Part shown: positions 9,717-17,896 of the stretch, piece after piece
Layout of the letters: every line of letters begins with the position of its first letter
Position numbering within the stretch: the first letter of the stretch is position 1
Source of the DNA: Hydrogenovibrio sp. 3SP14C1
GTDB lineage: Bacteria; Pseudomonadota; Gammaproteobacteria; Thiomicrospirales; Thiomicrospiraceae
Reading direction: 5' to 3'
Assembly (NCBI RefSeq): GCF_029625905.1
Contig: NZ_JARTLM010000012.1
Span: forward strand, 1 to 64,000
DNA length: 64,000 nt
Translations under genes and position numbers: made by a program
The notes under the pieces: generated by a model
What the model was told of the DNA's origin: nothing
Database searches by the model: none
What the model saw: the letters and a program-made list of their open reading frames with translations, nothing else

Positions 9717-9983
9717 ATGGCTGAACAATCTTGGGTAGTGTATTTATTAAAGTGTGGTGACAACACGTTGTATTGTGGAGTGACGACCGATTTAGATCGA
9801 CGACTTCGTCAGCACAATGGTGAGGTTAAAGGTGGGGCGAAATACACTCAAGCACGAAGACCTTGTGAATTGGTTTATCAGCAAGTTTGTGAGGATAAAA
9901 GCACGGCCATGAAGCGAGAATATGACATTAAGCAGTTTTCTCGGATTCAAAAAGAGCAATTATGTTCTAAGGCAGGAGCGTAA
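9717..9983 (+). CDS. GIY-YIG domain protein, YhbQ/UPF0213 family
   Basis: An 88-residue protein that is a single GIY-YIG domain. The first strands read VYLLKCGDNTLYCGVTT, the conserved Arg follows in DRRLRQHN, and the metal-binding Glu lies in AMKREYDIKQFSR. E. coli YhbQ is the closest familiar relative; nuclease activity on branched or damaged DNA has been proposed for the family. It has its own terminator, which also serves the convergent yebC-like gene. It lies 130 bases beyond the cassette array and is not part of it. Confidence 0.9.
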   Translation: MAEQSWVVYLLKCGDNTLYCGVTTDLDRRLRQHNGEVKGGAKYTQARRPCELVYQQVCEDKSTAMKREYDIKQFSRIQKEQLCSKAGA

Positions 9984-10011
9984 AAAACGACCAGGCCTGG
10001 CCGTTTTTTAC
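9980..10011. terminator. Bidirectional CCAGGCCTGG-core terminator
   Basis: The core is at 9991-10000. GTAAAAAACG and CGTTTTTTAC extend the stem across one A/C mismatch. It overlaps the TAA stop of the GIY-YIG gene and serves the convergent yebC-like gene. Confidence 0.85.
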
Positions 10012-10032
10012 GAAGTTGCGTGTATCTTGAGT

Positions 10033-10752
10033 TTATAATTCAACGTCATAGTAAACGTTCTGAACATCATCCAACTCTTCCAGCATTTCAAGGAATTTCT
10101 CGAACATTTCACGGTCTTCTTCGTTTTCGATGGGTTTGGTCATGTGCGGTAAGAATTGAATTTCGTCCACTTCAAAGTCAATCGCACCAAAGGCATCGAT
10201 TAAGGCCGTTTTGGCTTTAGCATATTCGGTATTTGGAACAAAAACACTGATTTTACCGTCTTCATTTTCAATGTCAGAAACATCGACATCTGCCATCAAT
10301 AACGCTTCCAGAACCGCTTCTTCGTCTTCACCCGCAAACACTAAAATGGCGGCGTGGTCGAACATGTGGCTGACACTGCCTTGCGTGCCGATTTTGGTTT
10401 TGGTTTTGGTGAAGCAGCTACGCACATCCCCAAAAGTACGATTTGGGTTATCCGTTAGGCATTCAATAATGACCATGCTGTTGCCCGGGCCGTAACCCTC
10501 ATAGCGTGCAATGGCAAAGTCTTCTCCACCGCCCCCTTTGGCTTTGTCGAGTGCTTTGTCGATAACGTGTGCCGGTACTTGGGCTTTTTTGGCGCGTTCA
10601 ATCAACCCTTGTAAAGCAAGATTGCTTTCAGGTTCGACACCGCCGCTTTTTGCGGTGACGTAAATTTCTCGGCTGAATTTGCTGTAAACTTTGGCTTTGG
10701 CGTCTGATGTTTTCGCCATGGATTCTTTGCGGTTTTGGTAGGCTCTACCCAT
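10033..10752 (-). CDS. YebC/YeeN-type transcriptional/translational regulator
   Basis: A 239-residue protein of the YebC/PmpR/TACO1 family. Family blocks seen are [20 protein letters not shown] at the N-terminus, [26 protein letters not shown] and GSVSHMFDH. The AYQNRKESM-type start and overall length are closer to the YeeN branch than to classical YebC. Members bind DNA or assist ribosomes at difficult proline stretches; which applies here is open. I chose the ATG at 10752 because family homology begins exactly there; the frame extends 15 codons further upstream without homology. It stands alone between terminators. Confidence 0.92.
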   Translation of the reverse strand: MGRAYQNRKESMAKTSDAKAKVYSKFSREIYVTAKSGGVEPESNLALQGLIERAKKAQVPAHVIDKALDKAKGGGGEDFAIARYEGYGPGNSMVIIECLTDNPNRTFGDVRSCFTKTKTKIGTQGSVSHMFDHAAILVFAGEDEEAVLEALLMADVDVSDIENEDGKISVFVPNTEYAKAKTALIDAFGAIDFEVDEIQFLPHMTKPIENEEDREMFEKFLEMLEELDDVQNVYYDVEL

Positions 10753-10874
10753 CTGTTTTTTCCGTTCGAATTTTTTAAAAACGTAAATTTTACACAATCA
10801 GGCGATATGTTGCCGAACTTTAACTTTTAAGGTGAGAGTTTTAATTTTAAATAGCTGAGAAAAACGGGGCTAAA

Positions 10875-10903
10875 TTGACTTGTTACGTGTTTTTGATTAC
10901 ATT
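10875..10903 (+). promoter_or_regulatory. Probable sigma70 promoter of the RimB-like operon
   Basis: TTGACT (10875-10880), a 17-base spacer, then TACATT (10898-10903). The -35 is near consensus and the -10 is weak. It would leave a leader of about 120 bases before the GTG start at 11032. Confidence 0.4.
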
Positions 10904-11031
10904 TAGGCTGTATTAAAGAAATAGAAATGTCAATGGGAGCAAACCGATAATCAGGTTGTTTCAATAGTTGTTGTTGAGCAGCATGCTATGATTCTTAAAT
11001 TGTGTGTCTTATAAATGAAAAGGGTTTTTTT

Positions 11032-11835
11032 GTGAAAGTTAATCACGCACTTGGGGTTGTTTTTTTACCAGTTTTTATGGGGTTAAGTGGTTGCTTTCCT
11101 TCTGATATGAGTGTGAAAGCTTCTCAGTTGAATTCGATTGATCAACGTTTGGTCAAACTGGACCAGACGTTGGCTCAACGTGACCAAAAGCAACTGAAGT
11201 TGGTTAGTGAATACAAAACGTCGGTTGATAAGCAGCAAGCGGTTTTGAAAAAAATTGAAGCCGATGTTTCCGACTTGAAAAAACAAGTTCAAGCGGATGC
11301 AAAAAGTCGTTCGGCACAAGCAAAACGAAGCCGACCAATGGATACCCAACAGGTTAAAAATCAATCTGGTTATCTGTATGTAGGGGATAAGTTATTGATT
11401 GGTGAGATTGAAGATGTTCATTTAAGCCCTGTTGATTTGGAACTTGAGGCAAGAATTGATACTGGAGCAAAAACCTCTTCTTTAGATGCTCAGAACTTGA
11501 AAGTATTTGAGCGTGATGGTGAAGAATGGGTGGCTTTTAATTTTGTGGACAGAAAGACAAAGGAAGTACATGAAATTGAACGACCTGTCAGTCGGTTTGT
11601 GTTGATTCTTCAGTCAAACTCAGAAGAAAAAGAACGCCGTCCTGTTGTGAAGTTCAAATTAACCATTGGTAATGTGCCACAAATGGTCGAATTTACGTTG
11701 TCGGATCGTTCACATTTAGATTTTTCAGTATTGATCGGTAGAAATGTTTTGAAGGATTTAATGTTGGTTGATATCAGTAAGAAAAAAATTGCCCCTCCTG
11801 AAATGTCTTCTCTAGAGAAAGAGGTGCTCAAGTAA
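11032..11835 (+). CDS. RimB-like retropepsin-type aspartic protease lipoprotein
   Basis: A 267-residue protein from the GTG at 11032, chosen because AAAAGGG lies 7 bases before it and because it gives a proper lipoprotein signal with lipobox LSGC (Cys21). After a coiled coil (about 32-95) comes a retropepsin-like domain of the family once called ATP-dependent zinc proteases. The active-site motif is D143-T-G-A followed by KTSS. Family members sit beside RimK-like ligases and are thought to cut or edit the peptide product. The lipid anchor places this one at the membrane facing the periplasm. Its stop overlaps the next start (TAATG). Confidence 0.85.
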   Translation: MKVNHALGVVFLPVFMGLSGCFPSDMSVKASQLNSIDQRLVKLDQTLAQRDQKQLKLVSEYKTSVDKQQAVLKKIEADVSDLKKQVQADAKSRSAQAKRSRPMDTQQVKNQSGYLYVGDKLLIGEIEDVHLSPVDLELEARIDTGAKTSSLDAQNLKVFERDGEEWVAFNFVDRKTKEVHEIERPVSRFVLILQSNSEEKERRPVVKFKLTIGNVPQMVEFTLSDRSHLDFSVLIGRNVLKDLMLVDISKKKIAPPEMSSLEKEVLK

Positions 11836-13352
11836 TGTCTCGTTCCTCTTTTTACTTTTTCATTGTGTTATTGGTGTTTATCGGTTTGGTCACGGCTTGG
11901 ATGCGGCATGTGGATACAGGCATTCCTCTAAAGCCAGGTGATAAAGCTTCTGCCTGGATGATCGAAGCCCGCGTTGATTTCAAGGCGATGGAAGGTAAGC
12001 CCGTTTTGGCGAGTTTGAACTTACCAAAACATATTCCGGGATTCCGTTTATTTTTTGAACAGACAGCTTCCCCGGGATACGGGTTTACAATTGTAGACAA
12101 AGAGGGGGTACGACGTGGTGAGTGGAGTATTCGAGAAGCGTCAGGCGCTCAAACCTTATATTATAAGGTTCAAGTGGTGGTGGATAAAAATGAAAAAGGC
12201 GTGAAACAACCCAAGCCTGAAGAAAATGCACAAGTTATTAATCTTATTTGGGATCAGGCTGAGCAAATAGCGGCACGACAGTTATTAGCGAAAGCGTATA
12301 ACCAGTCCAGTACGGATGTCAGTTTGACGAGAGAACTGATTAAGTTGCTGTCGAGTCGCTCAGAGAAACAAAATGCGGCATTGTTGATGGAAGGGCACAG
12401 TAAAGCGGAAGTTCTGCAGAAGTTATTGACGGATGCCGGGATGAAAGTGCGCGTCCCAATGGGACTATATCTTGAAGATCGACGTCGTAATCAGTCTTTA
12501 GTGCCAATGATAGAGATTTATTCTGCGGGTGAGTGGCATTTGTTTGACCCGGAAACGGGAAAACAAGGGTTGCCTGAAAATTTCTTATTGTGGAATCGTG
12601 GTGGAAATTCATTGATTGACTTGATCGGTGGGGAAGATGCTCAGGTCGGTTTTTCGATGATTGAGCAAAAAATGCCAGCAGTGGAGTTGGCACAAGAATA
12701 TTCGAGTGACGAGGGATTTGGCATACTGAGTATTCATCATCTTCCGATTGAAGAACAGAGTGTGTTTAAGCTCTTGTTGTTGTTACCGATTGGGGCTTTG
12801 ATAACGGTGATGATGCGAGTGTTGATTGGGATCAAAACTTCTGGGACTTTTATGCCGGTTTTGATTGCGATGGCCTTTATACAAACCTCTTTAGGATTAG
12901 GGTTAATCAATTTTATTGCGATTGTTGCCATCGGGTTGATGTTGCGCAGTTATCTTTCTGCTTTGAATTTGTTACTGGTAGCTCGAATAGCCACCATTAT
13001 TGTCATCGTGATTTTTATTATCGGGTTGATGAGTCTGGTTGGGTACAAGCTTGGGTTCAATACGGGCATGACAGTGGCATTCTTCCCGATTATTATCTTG
13101 GCCTGGACCATTGAGCGAATGTCGATTCTGTGGGAAGAAGAAGGCGCGAGACAAGTTCTGATTCGAGGGGGAGGGAGTTTACTCGTTGCTGTGGTGGCGT
13201 ATCTTGGGATGCAAACGTCTTGGGTCGGGTATTTGAGCTTCAATTTCCCTGAATTAAACCTGGTGGTCGTGGCAATGATTATGTTGCTAGGTCGATACAC
13301 CGGGTATCGCTTATTAGAGTTGCGCCGTTTCCAAGCAATGGATCAAGCTTGA
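11835..13352 (+). CDS. Inactive transglutaminase fused to a 7-TM domain (UUP1 family)
   Basis: A 505-residue membrane protein. One N-terminal membrane helix (about 5-24) is followed by a periplasmic domain of roughly 260 residues with the transglutaminase-like fold but no evident catalytic Cys-His-Asp set. A C-terminal block of about seven membrane helices runs from about residue 310 to 490. This is the known architecture of the family found with RimB-like and RimK-like genes. It overlaps both neighbours by one base (TAATG and TGATG), so the three are surely co-translated. It probably presents or exports the peptide-modified substrate; no substrate is established from sequence. Confidence 0.85.
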   Translation: MSRSSFYFFIVLLVFIGLVTAWMRHVDTGIPLKPGDKASAWMIEARVDFKAMEGKPVLASLNLPKHIPGFRLFFEQTASPGYGFTIVDKEGVRRGEWSIREASGAQTLYYKVQVVVDKNEKGVKQPKPEENAQVINLIWDQAEQIAARQLLAKAYNQSSTDVSLTRELIKLLSSRSEKQNAALLMEGHSKAEVLQKLLTDAGMKVRVPMGLYLEDRRRNQSLVPMIEIYSAGEWHLFDPETGKQGLPENFLLWNRGGNSLIDLIGGEDAQVGFSMIEQKMPAVELAQEYSSDEGFGILSIHHLPIEEQSVFKLLLLLPIGALITVMMRVLIGIKTSGTFMPVLIAMAFIQTSLGLGLINFIAIVAIGLMLRSYLSALNLLLVARIATIIVIVIFIIGLMSLVGYKLGFNTGMTVAFFPIIILAWTIERMSILWEEEGARQVLIRGGGSLLVAVVAYLGMQTSWVGYLSFNFPELNLVVVAMIMLLGRYTGYRLLELRRFQAMDQA

Positions 13353-14308
13353 TGTTCAAATCAATGTTTAAGTGGATTAGCTGGCGCCGATTGAATGACA
13401 TTGGCATTTTGGGTATGAATGGACGTAATATCGATTATATTGGTAAATATAATGATCGCTCTCTTTATCCCTTGGTGGATAACAAGTTTAAAACCAAGCG
13501 GATGGCGCAAAAATATCAAGTGCTTGCACCCAAACTCCAAGGTGTGATTGAACATCAATATGAAGTGAAAACCTTGGTTAATTTGTTGGCTGATAAGGAT
13601 GAGTTTGTCATAAAGCCTGCACGAGGCTCCGGTGGAAAAGGTATTTTGGTGATTACCGGTCGTAAAGGAGATCAATTTGTACGAGCCTCAGGGAAAGAGA
13701 TAAGCTTGGAGAGTATTGAACGCCATGTAACTAATATTTTAGCGGGTCTATATTCTTTAGCTGGAGCGCCGGATGTGGCTTTGATTGAAGATTTGATACA
13801 TGCGGATCCCTTGTTTGATAAATACTCATACCAAGGTGTACCTGATATCCGTATCATAGTGTTTAAAGGCTATCCGGTCATGGCGATGTTGCGTCTTTCA
13901 ACTGAGGTATCTGATGGGAAGGCAAACTTCCACCAAGGCGCCGTCGGGGTTGGATTGGATATGGCAACCGGTAAGGCGGCTTATGCCGTACAGTTTGAAA
14001 AACGATTAGAGCATCACCCTGATACGGGACAAGTTTTAAATGATATTCAAATTCCAAACTGGCCAGATTTATTGTTATTGGTATCCAAATGCTACGATAT
14101 GATTGGGTTGGGCTATTTAGGCGCGGACATTGTGTTAGATAAAGATAAAGGACCAATGTTGTTGGAGTTAAATGCACGCCCTGGGTTGTCTATCCAATTG
14201 GCGAATGGAAAAGGGTTGTTACCTAGACTACGTCAAATCGAAGCACTTGAAGAAACGCATTTAACCGCTGAAAAACGAGTGGCTTATGTTTTAACATCTC
14301 TGCAATAA
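13352..14308 (+). CDS. RimK-like ATP-grasp ligase (alpha-L-glutamate ligase-like)
   Basis: A 318-residue ATP-grasp protein. ATP-binding elements are FVIKPARGSGGKGILV (about 84-99) and the C-terminal metal-binding block LLELNARPGLSIQLAN. RimK relatives join amino acids, often glutamate, to a peptide or protein through an acyl-phosphate. I use the ATG at 13352, which overlaps the upstream TGA stop as TGATG. It completes the protease/7-TM/ligase triad, suggesting a system that makes and processes an amino-acid-extended product at the cell envelope. There is no terminator hairpin directly after it. Confidence 0.88.
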   Translation: MFKSMFKWISWRRLNDIGILGMNGRNIDYIGKYNDRSLYPLVDNKFKTKRMAQKYQVLAPKLQGVIEHQYEVKTLVNLLADKDEFVIKPARGSGGKGILVITGRKGDQFVRASGKEISLESIERHVTNILAGLYSLAGAPDVALIEDLIHADPLFDKYSYQGVPDIRIIVFKGYPVMAMLRLSTEVSDGKANFHQGAVGVGLDMATGKAAYAVQFEKRLEHHPDTGQVLNDIQIPNWPDLLLLVSKCYDMIGLGYLGADIVLDKDKGPMLLELNARPGLSIQLANGKGLLPRLRQIEALEETHLTAEKRVAYVLTSLQ

Positions 14309-14452
14309 CAAGTGGTTAGAAAAACCCTTCCTTTCATATTTCTTCATATGATCTTGATATACATCATAAATAAAGATGAATTGTTCTGATAATCTGTTTA
14401 ATATGTCAGCATAATTTTGATTACCGATATAAAAACAAATAGTGCACTCTAA

Positions 14453-15796
14453 ATGAATATTTTAATTGTAGACCCTTCAAAGAGCTATCGAGAGCTCGTT
14501 AAAGAAATCTTATCGAATGAAAATGTTAATGTCGTTGAAGCAAAAAGTGGTCAAGAAGCCTTTACCTATTTAAAACATAAAACGCCTAGTGCGATTAGTA
14601 TTGCCCATGAACTGGGCGATATGGATAGCTTTAAGTTTTTAAAAACGGTCAATTTAAATACGATTCTATGTAATGTTCCAAAATTTTTGTTAACGTCGAA
14701 CGCCTCGAAAGAATTTAAAAGAGAAGCCTATGATGCTGGTTTTACAGAGATTTTTGTAAAATCAGATTTTCCGACACTAAAGCGCGCTTTAAAAAGTTTG
14801 ATGTTGTATGCAACGATGAATATTTCGGCAAAAGTGCTTTATGTTGAAGATACTCAAAGCACCGCTGACTATACCAGTCATATTATGTATTCTGCGGGTT
14901 GGGAAGTAGACCATGTTAAAAGCGGTGAAGCGGCTGCCGAGTTATTGGATAAGCGAAAAGGGCACTATGATTTAGTAGTCACGGATTTGGTATTGGAGGG
15001 TAACGTGAGTGGTATTGGTTTAATCAACTTGATTCGGCAGGGGCATGGAACCATTCGAGATATTCCAATACTTGCTGTGTCTGGTTGGAATGATTTATTA
15101 AGACAGGTTTATGTGCTTAAACATGGCGCAGGGGATTTTATTGCCAAGCCATTCCATGAAACGGACTTTTTGGCGCGTGCTATCAATTTGATTCTCAATA
15201 AAAAACATTTAGATGAAGTCAATAATGCGAAAAAGTCTCTGTATTTGAAAGCGAATATTGATGCGGCGACTGGCCTGAATAATCGCCACTATATGGATGA
15301 GTTCGGTGACAAAATGGTCGCTGACTCTTGTGGGCGCAATGAAGGCATTACTCTAGCGTTGGTTGATATTGATTACTTTAAAAGGGTTAATGACTCTTTA
15401 GGTCATGCAACAGGGGATGCGGTATTGAAGCAGGTTTCAAGCTTAGTGAAAAGCCATTGTCACTCCAGTGATTTGGTGGTTCGTTATGGCGGAGATGAAC
15501 TGTTGATTTTAATGACTGATGTAGATCAGGTGTCAGCTACAGAGCGTCTTGAAATGATTCGGGTTGAAATAGCACGTTTGAATCCAGCCAATGTTCCAAT
15601 CACCGTTACGATTGGTGCTGCAAGTTGTGATAAGAAAAACAAACCGAAGCTGATGCAGTTATTGAAAAGTCAAAATGGAGATGCGGATGACGTAAATGTG
15701 GACTTGAAAACCTTATTCAAAACGGCGGATAACTCTCTTTATATGGCAAAGCAATCGGGGCGAGACCAGGTGTGTGTCAACTCTCTATGGAACTAG
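14453..15796 (+). CDS. Diguanylate cyclase with two receiver domains (REC-REC-GGDEF)
   Basis: A 447-residue cytoplasmic protein. The first receiver (about 1-118) is degenerate: the phospho-acceptor position is Ala51. The second (about 127-248) is intact, with acidic E132-D133, acceptor D178, S210 and K232. The GGDEF domain (about 268-445) has the active-site motif GGDEL at 346-350, so it should make cyclic di-GMP. The inhibitory-site RxxD is HSSD here, so product feedback may be weakened. This domain order is that of PleD-type regulators. No kinase is nearby. Confidence 0.92.
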   Translation: MNILIVDPSKSYRELVKEILSNENVNVVEAKSGQEAFTYLKHKTPSAISIAHELGDMDSFKFLKTVNLNTILCNVPKFLLTSNASKEFKREAYDAGFTEIFVKSDFPTLKRALKSLMLYATMNISAKVLYVEDTQSTADYTSHIMYSAGWEVDHVKSGEAAAELLDKRKGHYDLVVTDLVLEGNVSGIGLINLIRQGHGTIRDIPILAVSGWNDLLRQVYVLKHGAGDFIAKPFHETDFLARAINLILNKKHLDEVNNAKKSLYLKANIDAATGLNNRHYMDEFGDKMVADSCGRNEGITLALVDIDYFKRVNDSLGHATGDAVLKQVSSLVKSHCHSSDLVVRYGGDELLILMTDVDQVSATERLEMIRVEIARLNPANVPITVTIGAASCDKKNKPKLMQLLKSQNGDADDVNVDLKTLFKTADNSLYMAKQSGRDQVCVNSLWN

Positions 15797-15825
15797 AAAA
15801 CTCGGTAACGGATTGATGAGAAGCT

Positions 15826-15854
15826 TAAAAAATGGCCAGGCCTGGCCATTTTTG
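15826..15854. terminator. Bidirectional CCAGGCCTGG-core terminator
   Basis: The core is at 15836-15845. The arms AAAAAATGG and CCATTTTT extend it perfectly. It lies between the convergent diguanylate cyclase and PhnA-like genes. Confidence 0.85.
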
Positions 15855-15865
15855 AGAGGAAATGT

Positions 15866-16435
15866 TTAAGCTTTCTTTAAAAAAGCAGCCACCAGAACGA
15901 TTTGTGTGCCGTTGACTTTTCCTTCGATATGAAGCGGGTTGTCGGTCAAGTGAATGTTTTTCACTAAAGTCCCTCGTTTAGCGGTAAACCCAGCGCCTTT
16001 AACATCCAAATCTTTAATTAAGGTGACATCATCCCCTTCTTGCAAAGTGGTGCCGTTGCTGTCTTTATGGATAATCGTTTCTTCATCTTCATCAGGCATG
16101 CCTGCTTCAGCCCATGCTTTAGTGTCATCTTCCAGATACATTATATCTAATAGATCTTGTGGCCAGCCTTCAGCACGAAGAGCATTCAATAAACGGTAAG
16201 CCATAACTTGAACAGCCGGAACTGGAGACCACATGCTGTCGTTTAAACAACGCCAGTGGTTGGCATCCATAGTATCGGGTGCTTCAATCTGGCTTTTACA
16301 AGTGTGGCAAACCACGATAGTTTGGTCTGCCGAGCCATCTGAAGGGGATACTTCATAAGTGCTTAACTGTTCCTCAGAACCGCATAGTTCGCATTTAGAA
16401 CCACTTCTTTCCAATAGACTTTGTTCAATTGTCAT
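15866..16435 (-). CDS. PhnA/YjdM-like zinc-ribbon protein
   Basis: A 189-residue protein. An N-terminal zinc ribbon uses CELC (about 15-18) and CHTC (about 43-46). A C-terminal PhnA/SH3-like domain contains DSNGTTLQEGDDVTLIKDLDVKG-type sequence and the GTLVKNIHLTDN block. The name comes from the E. coli phn region, but a role in phosphonate use has not held up for this family and none is assigned here. The ATG at 16435 is chosen since AAAGGA precedes it and homology starts at MTIEQSLLERS. It runs convergent to the diguanylate cyclase gene. Confidence 0.88.
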   Translation of the reverse strand: MTIEQSLLERSGSKCELCGSEEQLSTYEVSPSDGSADQTIVVCHTCKSQIEAPDTMDANHWRCLNDSMWSPVPAVQVMAYRLLNALRAEGWPQDLLDIMYLEDDTKAWAEAGMPDEDEETIIHKDSNGTTLQEGDDVTLIKDLDVKGAGFTAKRGTLVKNIHLTDNPLHIEGKVNGTQIVLVAAFLKKA

Positions 16436-16751
16436 GTCTTTTCCTTTTGCAATTAGAGAGCATATTATGCACATAATGTATGGTCTTTAAAAGAGGATAG
16501 GGTATCCAACCTATTGTTGTGATTGAATAAACTAAATAGGTTAGATGTCGGTTTAATTCTTAATAGTGTTTGAAAAAGAGTATACCAAATTCGTTGAAAC
16601 TGTTAGTTTTCAACTGGTTATGAGGTGTTAAATCTTATCACGCTGAAAGCTTTTTTTTACCCTGAAAAACCGTTAGAATAAATGCTATTAAAGACCTTAA
16701 TTGGATGAATTAAGTTGTTAATTTTATGTGGCCGGAAGTGACGAAAAATTC
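16436..16751. promoter_or_regulatory. Divergent intergenic region between the PhnA-like and J-domain genes
   Basis: A gene-free stretch of 316 bases holding the promoters of two divergent genes. It contains an inverted repeat AACCTATT (16508-16515) / AATAGGTT (16535-16542) and a short hairpin GTTGAAAC (16593-16600) / GTTTTCAAC (16606-16614). Either could be an operator. I did not find a convincing sigma32 site for the chaperone gene. Confidence 0.4.
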
Positions 16752-17546
16752 ATGTTGAACGCTCGTTACGATATCTCAAAAGATTATTTTGCATTATTGG
16801 GGGTTCACCACCAAGCTTGCGATAAAACGATTAAGCAAGCCTATCGTAAGATGGCGCGACGCTATCATCCCGATGTTTCTAAAATTCATAATGCAACTGA
16901 GAAGTTCCAGGAAATTTCAGAAGCCTATGAAGTTCTAACGAAATTTAAAGAAGCCTACTGGCGTGAGTTTTGTCGTGTCAACCGTAAGCAGTCACGATCT
17001 CATTATCAATCGAACCCTTTTAATCAACACTCTACTTCACAATCCCGAGCACAAAAAAATACTGGTTCGTATCAATGGCGCAAGCAAAAACCGATTCGCG
17101 GTAAAGATCGTGTGATTACTTATCCTTTAACACTGCGTTATGCCATTCGATTATTAAAGATAGGGTCGTTTTATATTCCAGGCCTGAAAGTAAAGATGAA
17201 GTTTACGCGTGATGCTTTTCTCAATAAAACTTTTCGTTTAAGAGGAAAGGGATATCATGGTCTGTTTGGTGGCGAGCCAGGTGATTATTTAGTAAAATTT
17301 CAATTGAAGTTGGACTCGTTGAAGTGGGAACTGAAAGGGTGTGATATTTACGGTACGATTCAGGTGCCCAGTACTTTGTTGGTTCCTGGAATGGAACTGG
17401 AGTTAGAATCACCTGCCGGGAGCACGAGTGTAACGGTTCCCAAAAACTACTCACCGAACGATTATATTTTCGTCCGAAATATGGGCTTACCGGGGGATGA
17501 AATCAACTCACCCGGTCACCTTTATGCAAAATTGATTGCTGCTTAA
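16752..17546 (+). CDS. CbpA/DnaJ-like J-domain co-chaperone without zinc finger
   Basis: A 264-residue protein. The N-terminal J domain (about 6-70) carries the DnaK-stimulating HPD in [10 protein letters not shown] short polar linker rich in Q and S follows, then a DnaJ C-terminal substrate-binding domain (about 115-264) without the cysteine-rich zinc finger. This is the CbpA (type II) layout, and the protein should work with DnaK. The ATG at 16752 is preferred, but a GTG at 16728 in the same frame would add eight residues; the GGAAG at 16734 sits rather far from the ATG. It lies just before clpS, so chaperone and protease genes are adjacent. Confidence 0.85.
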   Translation: MLNARYDISKDYFALLGVHHQACDKTIKQAYRKMARRYHPDVSKIHNATEKFQEISEAYEVLTKFKEAYWREFCRVNRKQSRSHYQSNPFNQHSTSQSRAQKNTGSYQWRKQKPIRGKDRVITYPLTLRYAIRLLKIGSFYIPGLKVKMKFTRDAFLNKTFRLRGKGYHGLFGGEPGDYLVKFQLKLDSLKWELKGCDIYGTIQVPSTLLVPGMELELESPAGSTSVTVPKNYSPNDYIFVRNMGLPGDEINSPGHLYAKLIAA

Positions 17547-17581
17547 TCGCAGCTCTGTTAAATTAAATCTAAGGAATCAGA

Positions 17582-17896
17582 ATGCCAAGCCAGCCCTTTC
17601 AAGATGACGGCGTTGTTTTAGAGACGGCCAGACCAAAAGTTAAGCCGCCAAAGCGTTATCAAGTTGTTTTGTTAAATGATGACTTTACCCCAATGGATTT
17701 TGTTGTGGATGTGCTGACTCGTTTTTTTGGAATGGATGAGGCAAAAGCCAATACCGTAATGTTGGCGGTTCATACGAAAGGAAAAGGAACTTGTGGTGTT
17801 TATAGTCGAGAAGTGGCTGAAATGAAAGTCATGCAAGTGAATCAGTATGCCAGGGAACACCAACACCCTCTGCAGTGTGAAATGGAGGTGGTTTAA
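17582..17896 (+). CDS. clpS: ClpS adaptor for ClpA
   Basis: A 104-residue protein. A flexible N-terminal tail is followed by the ClpS core with [17 protein letters not shown] (about 22-38), the [12 protein letters not shown] block and the MKVMQVNQ region. It binds N-degron residues (Leu, Phe, Tyr, Trp) and hands the substrates to ClpA. AAGGA lies in front of the ATG. The stop overlaps the clpA start as TAATG, so the adaptor and unfoldase are translationally coupled. Confidence 0.96.
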   Translation: MPSQPFQDDGVVLETARPKVKPPKRYQVVLLNDDFTPMDFVVDVLTRFFGMDEAKANTVMLAVHTKGKGTCGVYSREVAEMKVMQVNQYAREHQHPLQCEMEVV

